This document shows positions 60,224 to 64,000 of a stretch of DNA of 64,000 nucleotides, piece by piece. A model generated the notes under the pieces. That model saw only the letters and a list, made by a program, of their open reading frames with translations. It was not told the DNA's origin and searched no databases. The stretch's first letter is position 1. Every line of letters starts with the position of its first letter. Source of the DNA: Olleya aquimaris. GTDB lineage: Bacteria > Bacteroidota > Bacteroidia > Flavobacteriales > Flavobacteriaceae. The DNA lies in NCBI RefSeq assembly GCF_003259525.1, contig NZ_QLLO01000011.1, positions 1 to 64,000 of the forward strand, read 5' to 3'. A program made the translations under genes and the position numbers.

Positions 60224-60314
60224 CAAAAATGTTATTATTTTAATCGGTATTTATCAAATCATTAACAGGTTTCAAGATTTTAAACAATATTTCGGCACAA
60301 TTAATGTTAAGTTA

Positions 60315-60322
60315 TATCTTTG
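60315..60322 (+). promoter_or_regulatory. -7 box for the DUF3108 gene
   Basis: TATCTTTG matches TAnnTTTG, 19 bp upstream of the ATG at 60342. Confidence 0.5.
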
Positions 60323-60341
60323 ACAACTAAATAATAGACTT

Positions 60342-61133
60342 ATGAAAAGTAAACTAGCCCTATTAATTACACTTTTTGCCTTAACTTTTAGTTTTGGGCA
60401 AGACAATAAAGCCTTTAATGCTGGTGAAAAATTAACGTTCACTGCGTCTTATAATATGTCTGGGATTTTAACAGATTTAGCTGAAGTTAAAATGGAAACT
60501 AGCCAGTTAAAAACTAGCTCTTCTACCCTCATGCATTTAAAATGCACAGCAACAACCTACACTAACTTTGATAGTTTTTTTAAAATTAGAGATTTATACG
60601 AAAGTTACGTCAATCCAAGAACCATAACACCTTATTTATATAATAGAGAAATTAACGAAGGTGGTTATTACAAATACGTTAAGTATAAATACAACCATAA
60701 TACCAATTTGGTAGAAAGCTTAATTAGAAAGAAAACCAAAAACACAGCATCTGGTTTTTGGGATCAAAATAAAAATGTAAAAATTAATAGCGGAACAAGA
60801 GATATTGTAGCAACTATTTATAAAATTAGAACTTTAGATATTAAAAAAGCGCCAATTGGTGCATCAGATACCTTTACTGTATTATTTGATAATAAAGAAA
60901 CTAAGTTTAGTTTTAAATTATTAGCTAAAGAAACTATTAATACCGTATTAGGTAAAAAAGAATGTTACAAGCTATCTATTAGCGTTGCTGGCAGCAATGT
61001 CCTTAAAGGAAATAACGCCAACCTATTGTGGTTAACCGCAGACGAAAACAAAGTACCTGTGTATGCTAAATTTAAAATAGCAGTAGGTAGTGGCGAGTTA
61101 AAATTAAAATCGGCAACTGGATTAAAAAACTAA
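60342..61133 (+). CDS. DUF3108 domain secreted protein
   Basis: 263 residues, signal peptide ending near TFSFGQ. The remainder matches DUF3108 style (AFNAGEKLTFTASYNMSGI, KECYKLSISVAGSN, LWLTADENKVPVYAKFK), a beta-rich outer-membrane or periplasmic domain of unknown function. It is followed after 6 bp by a small membrane protein gene. Confidence 0.88.
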   Translation: MKSKLALLITLFALTFSFGQDNKAFNAGEKLTFTASYNMSGILTDLAEVKMETSQLKTSSSTLMHLKCTATTYTNFDSFFKIRDLYESYVNPRTITPYLYNREINEGGYYKYVKYKYNHNTNLVESLIRKKTKNTASGFWDQNKNVKINSGTRDIVATIYKIRTLDIKKAPIGASDTFTVLFDNKETKFSFKLLAKETINTVLGKKECYKLSISVAGSNVLKGNNANLLWLTADENKVPVYAKFKIAVGSGELKLKSATGLKN

Positions 61134-61139
61134 GCAACT

Positions 61140-61469
61140 ATGAAAAAAGCAAGTATTATTTTAGGGCTAATTTTTGCGATAATTGCAGTTATTTTAGCAG
61201 TTTTACCATTATATAAATTAGCGTTTATACCTGGTGTTTTAGCATTTATTTTTGGTTTAATTGCCTTTTTAAAAGCAAAAAAAGACGCACAATCCACACA
61301 TCTTATCCAGGTTGTATTTTTACTTACTATTATTAGTTTAACCTTAGCCACCTACAAAGCCATTTATAGTGTATCTGAAGTTGGTGACACCAAAGAGTTA
61401 GAACAGACAGAACAAAAACGCAAAGAAGAAGCTAAGGAAGAATTAGAAGATATAATCATTACAGATTAA
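61140..61469 (+). CDS. Small membrane protein
   Basis: 109 residues with three hydrophobic segments (about 6-24, 28-45, 58-75) and a charged, lysine/glutamate-rich C-terminal tail (KELEQTEQKRKEEAKEELEDI). It lies 6 bp after the DUF3108 gene, so they are probably co-transcribed. No family recognised with confidence. Confidence 0.75.
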   Translation: MKKASIILGLIFAIIAVILAVLPLYKLAFIPGVLAFIFGLIAFLKAKKDAQSTHLIQVVFLLTIISLTLATYKAIYSVSEVGDTKELEQTEQKRKEEAKEELEDIIITD

Positions 61470-61530
61470 GTAAGAAGATTAGGTCAACATACTGATTTTC
61501 TATATATTTATGCTCAATTTTTTGAGTTAA

Positions 61531-62568
61531 ATGAAATTATATTGTGTTCTTTCTGCGTTAATTTTAGTTGGATCTTGTGCTTCGACCAAGTACAGTACTA
61601 AGATAAAAAATTTAGAAGCTGGAGTAGTTATACATACTCCAAAAACCATTACCGCTTACGCTGAAACAATACAAGCCGAAACCTTAAAAGCACACTTATA
61701 CCGTTTTGCTTCTAACGAATTTAAAGGTCGCGAAGTCGGTACAGAAGGACAGAAAAAAGCATCTCAATTTTTAGTAGATTTTTACAAATCGGAAGGCTTA
61801 CTTCCTGCTGCAGAAGACTCTACGTTTATGCAAAAAATTCCTAAAGACTTTCTTCCAGAACAATATGAAGCCTCAGAAAATATCGTAGCCTACATTAAAG
61901 GTACCCACTATCCTGATGAAACTTTAATTATCTCAGGACATTTTGATCATCTAGGTGTAGAAAATGCCGAGCTTTTTTATGGTGCAGACGATAATGGCTC
62001 TGGTACAGTAGCCATCATGGAAATTGCTCAAGCCTTTAAAATTGCTGAACGCAATGGTGTATCTCCAAAACGCAATATTTTATTTCTTCATCTAACTGCA
62101 GAAGAAATAGGCCTACAAGGTTCTTACTATTACACCAAAAACCCATTATTTGCATTAGACAAAACGGTTGCTAATTTAAATATAGACATGATTGGTCGTG
62201 TGGACGATAGGCATATTGACAATCCAAATTACATCTATTTAATAGGTGCAGATCGCATAAGTAAAGAGTTACATTATATTTCAGAAAAAGTAAACCGTAT
62301 TAATACTAATTTAGAGTTAGACTATAAATATAATGCAGAGGACGATCCCAACCACTACTACTCGCGCTCTGACCACTACAACTTTGCACAGCACAATATT
62401 CCGGTTATCTTTTATTTTAATGGAGAACATCCAGACTACCACAAACCTACAGATACTGCAGAAAAAATCAATTACCCATTGTTAGAAAAGCGTGCGCAAC
62501 TTATATTTTCTACAGCTTGGTATATTGCCAATATGGATCATCAGTTAATTAGAAACGAAGATATCTAA
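61531..62568 (+). CDS. M28-family metallopeptidase lipoprotein
   Basis: 345 residues. Lipobox ends at VGSC16. Zinc ligands are recognisable: SGHFDHLG, GADDNGSG, TAEEIGL, DMIGR and RSDHYNF, all in the correct order, so it should be an active aminopeptidase-type enzyme. It is a paralogue of the next gene and 61 bp after the small membrane gene. Confidence 0.92.
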   Translation: MKLYCVLSALILVGSCASTKYSTKIKNLEAGVVIHTPKTITAYAETIQAETLKAHLYRFASNEFKGREVGTEGQKKASQFLVDFYKSEGLLPAAEDSTFMQKIPKDFLPEQYEASENIVAYIKGTHYPDETLIISGHFDHLGVENAELFYGADDNGSGTVAIMEIAQAFKIAERNGVSPKRNILFLHLTAEEIGLQGSYYYTKNPLFALDKTVANLNIDMIGRVDDRHIDNPNYIYLIGADRISKELHYISEKVNRINTNLELDYKYNAEDDPNHYYSRSDHYNFAQHNIPVIFYFNGEHPDYHKPTDTAEKINYPLLEKRAQLIFSTAWYIANMDHQLIRNEDI

Positions 62569-62600
62569 CCCAAAAATTTTGTCTTTAAAATCACTTTAAA

Positions 62601-62634
62601 TTGTGGTTTTAACTTATTTTTTCTTGTATTTTTG
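62601..62634 (+). promoter_or_regulatory. Promoter of the second M28 gene
   Basis: TATTTTTG at 62627-62634 matches TAnnTTTG, with TTG at 62601-62603, 23 bp upstream. The ATG is at 62664. A weak hairpin (AAAATCAC/GTGGTTTT) overlaps the left part at 62588-62610. Confidence 0.4.
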
Positions 62635-62663
62635 AGCGTATAACTAATTAAACTCATTGTTAA

Positions 62664-64000
62664 ATGAAATCTATACTATCAATAACCACGTTAAGCTTAT
62701 TATTTATTGCTTGTGGCAGCTCACAAAAAGGAAGTAAAACCAGTGTAAAAGTTGCAGACCCAAGTGTTTATGCACAAACAATAACTCAAGACGATTTAAA
62801 AACTGCATTATACCAATATGCTTCAGACGAGTTTGAAGGGCGAGAAACTGGTGCAGAAGGACAAAAAAAGGCAGTTAACTTTTTAAAAGAGCATTATATA
62901 AAGTATGGTGTTCCTGCAGCAAAAGCAGATGGTAACTACTTTCAGGATGTGCCATTAGAGTTACAATCTACACCAGACGTCACACTAACAATAAATGGTA
63001 AAACTTTAAAAAACCTAGAAGATTTTGTATCTATAAACCCAATGGAAACTAGCCAACTACAAGCTACAGAAATTGTTAATTTAGGATATGGAATAGAAGA
63101 TGATAACTATTCAAGTTATGAGGGAGTGGATGTTACAGGTAAAGTGGTACTTTTTAAACACGGAGAACCTAAAAACGAAGATGGTACTTACGTAATCTCT
63201 GGAACCGAAGAAACCTCAAAATGGTCTAATTTTAGACAACAATTTGCTTTAAAACGTGATATTGCTATGGACAAAGGTGCTAAAGCAGTATTGTTTTATC
63301 ACCCAGAAGTTTTTGCTATGGCTGCTTTACGTTATGGAACCTCAAGTGGTAGAATGAGTTTAGTGGGCAACGATAAAAACATGTACTACTTTTTAATTAA
63401 CGATGGTGCCTATAATGCTATAGTTAAGGAAGAGCTAACTACAAAAAACAAAGTGTTAGCAGCTAATTTTGATTTAGATTTTAAAAACAACTCTAAAGCA
63501 TTATCGTCAGAAAATGTTGCAGCAATAGTTAGAGGTACAGAAAAACCAGACGAGTATATAATAATCTCTGCACATTTAGACCATGAAGGAGTAAAAAACG
63601 GAGAAGTGTATAATGGTGCAGATGACGATGGTTCTGGTACAGTTGCAGTATTAGAAATTGCAGAAGCTTTTGCTAAAGCTAAACAAGCAGGTCATGGACC
63701 AAAACGCTCGGTAGTATTTTTAAATGTAACAGGTGAAGAAAAAGGACTTTTAGGAAGTAGACATTATACAGATAACGACCCTATTTTTCCATTAGCTAAT
63801 ACTGTTGCTAATTTAAATATAGACATGATTGGTCGTACAGATCCAAAACGCAAAACAGGAGACCGTAACTATATTTACCTTATTGGAAGTGATAAATTAA
63901 GTACAGAGTTACATAACATCTCAGAAATGGTAAATACCAAATATGCCAATGTAGAGCTGGATTATACGTATAATGACGAGAATGACCCTAACCGTTTTTA
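62664..64000 (+). CDS. M28-family metallopeptidase lipoprotein, 3' end cut by window
   Basis: At least 445 residues, continuing past the window. Lipobox FIAC17. A PA-like insert (about 130-230; VDVTGKVVLFKHGEP) separates the N-terminal part from the catalytic core with SAHLDHEG, NGADDDGSG, GEEKGLLG and DMIGR. It differs from the upstream paralogue mainly by this PA domain, which often fixes substrate length. Tandem duplication with divergence is likely. Confidence 0.9.
   Translation, partial: MKSILSITTLSLLFIACGSSQKGSKTSVKVADPSVYAQTITQDDLKTALYQYASDEFEGRETGAEGQKKAVNFLKEHYIKYGVPAAKADGNYFQDVPLELQSTPDVTLTINGKTLKNLEDFVSINPMETSQLQATEIVNLGYGIEDDNYSSYEGVDVTGKVVLFKHGEPKNEDGTYVISGTEETSKWSNFRQQFALKRDIAMDKGAKAVLFYHPEVFAMAALRYGTSSGRMSLVGNDKNMYYFLINDGAYNAIVKEELTTKNKVLAANFDLDFKNNSKALSSENVAAIVRGTEKPDEYIIISAHLDHEGVKNGEVYNGADDDGSGTVAVLEIAEAFAKAKQAGHGPKRSVVFLNVTGEEKGLLGSRHYTDNDPIFPLANTVANLNIDMIGRTDPKRKTGDRNYIYLIGSDKLSTELHNISEMVNTKYANVELDYTYNDENDPNRF

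Overview
The window is a piece of an AT-rich chromosome from the Bacteroidota, most likely a marine-type Flavobacteriaceae. The support for this is: type IX secretion (T9SS) C-terminal sorting domains (15586-16851, 23343-26114); a two-domain TonB receptor; a HYC_CC_PP-type protein; a fused E1 alpha/beta 2-oxoacid dehydrogenase; promoters with the Bacteroidota -7 box TAnnTTTG; weak Shine-Dalgarno sequences; and many lipoproteins. No rRNA, tRNA, CRISPR array or complete insertion sequence was seen. Most of the window is ordinary core genome. The departures are the extreme left edge, a few small repeats and some degenerate paralogues.

Layout. 1-340: cut-off start of a zinc-ribbon/excisionase-like gene (minus strand) with a 10-bp phased repeat array, next to the 3' end of mnmE; this looks like the edge of an integrated element. 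341-3896: mnmE, a TlpA-like lipoprotein, a rhomboid protease and an LpxL-like acyltransferase. 3904-7886 (minus): membrane acyltransferase, glmM and a CsdA-like PLP enzyme in one probable operon. 7927-14741: ACP phosphodiesterase-like protein, gamma-glutamyltransferase, hypotheticals, uvrA and a 55-residue membrane peptide. 14888-19679: LOG protein, secreted EEP-fold nuclease/phosphatase and an M1-like protein without zinc ligands joined to a probable beta-barrel. 19833-26374: fused E1, alpha/beta hydrolase, T9SS type B PKD protein and DUF202 protein.

26483-38692: a hypothetical gene, PfpI/DJ-1, holA with a DinB-like and a cupin gene, an HsdR-N-like nuclease fold, GT2 glycosyltransferase, OmpA lipoprotein, then uvrD-tsaC-VOC on the minus strand, a GltS-like FMN oxidoreductase and small envelope proteins. 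38792-49038: patatin, an intact M1 peptidase, recG, miaE, FAD/NAD(P)-binding and M50-like proteins, and a TlpA lipoprotein. 49156-56327: pheT, small membrane proteins, DUF2007, an ABC-F protein with one intact and one degenerate ATP site, and a thioredoxin-like lipoprotein lacking its CxxC.

56397-60211 (minus) is a heavy-metal (probably copper) handling group: HYC_CC_PP protein, HMA-MauE-like membrane protein, TonB receptor and periplasmic HMA protein. 60342-64000: DUF3108 protein, a small membrane protein and two tandem M28 peptidase lipoproteins, the second cut by the window end.

The observations I would follow first are the phased repeats and possible att region at the left end (126-340), the asymmetric ABC-F ATPase (53124-54746), the pseudo-M1/barrel fusion (16848-19679), the metal cluster, and a ~94-bp composite palindromic element (29731-29824). 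I did not find an obviously new multi-gene defence or biosynthetic system.
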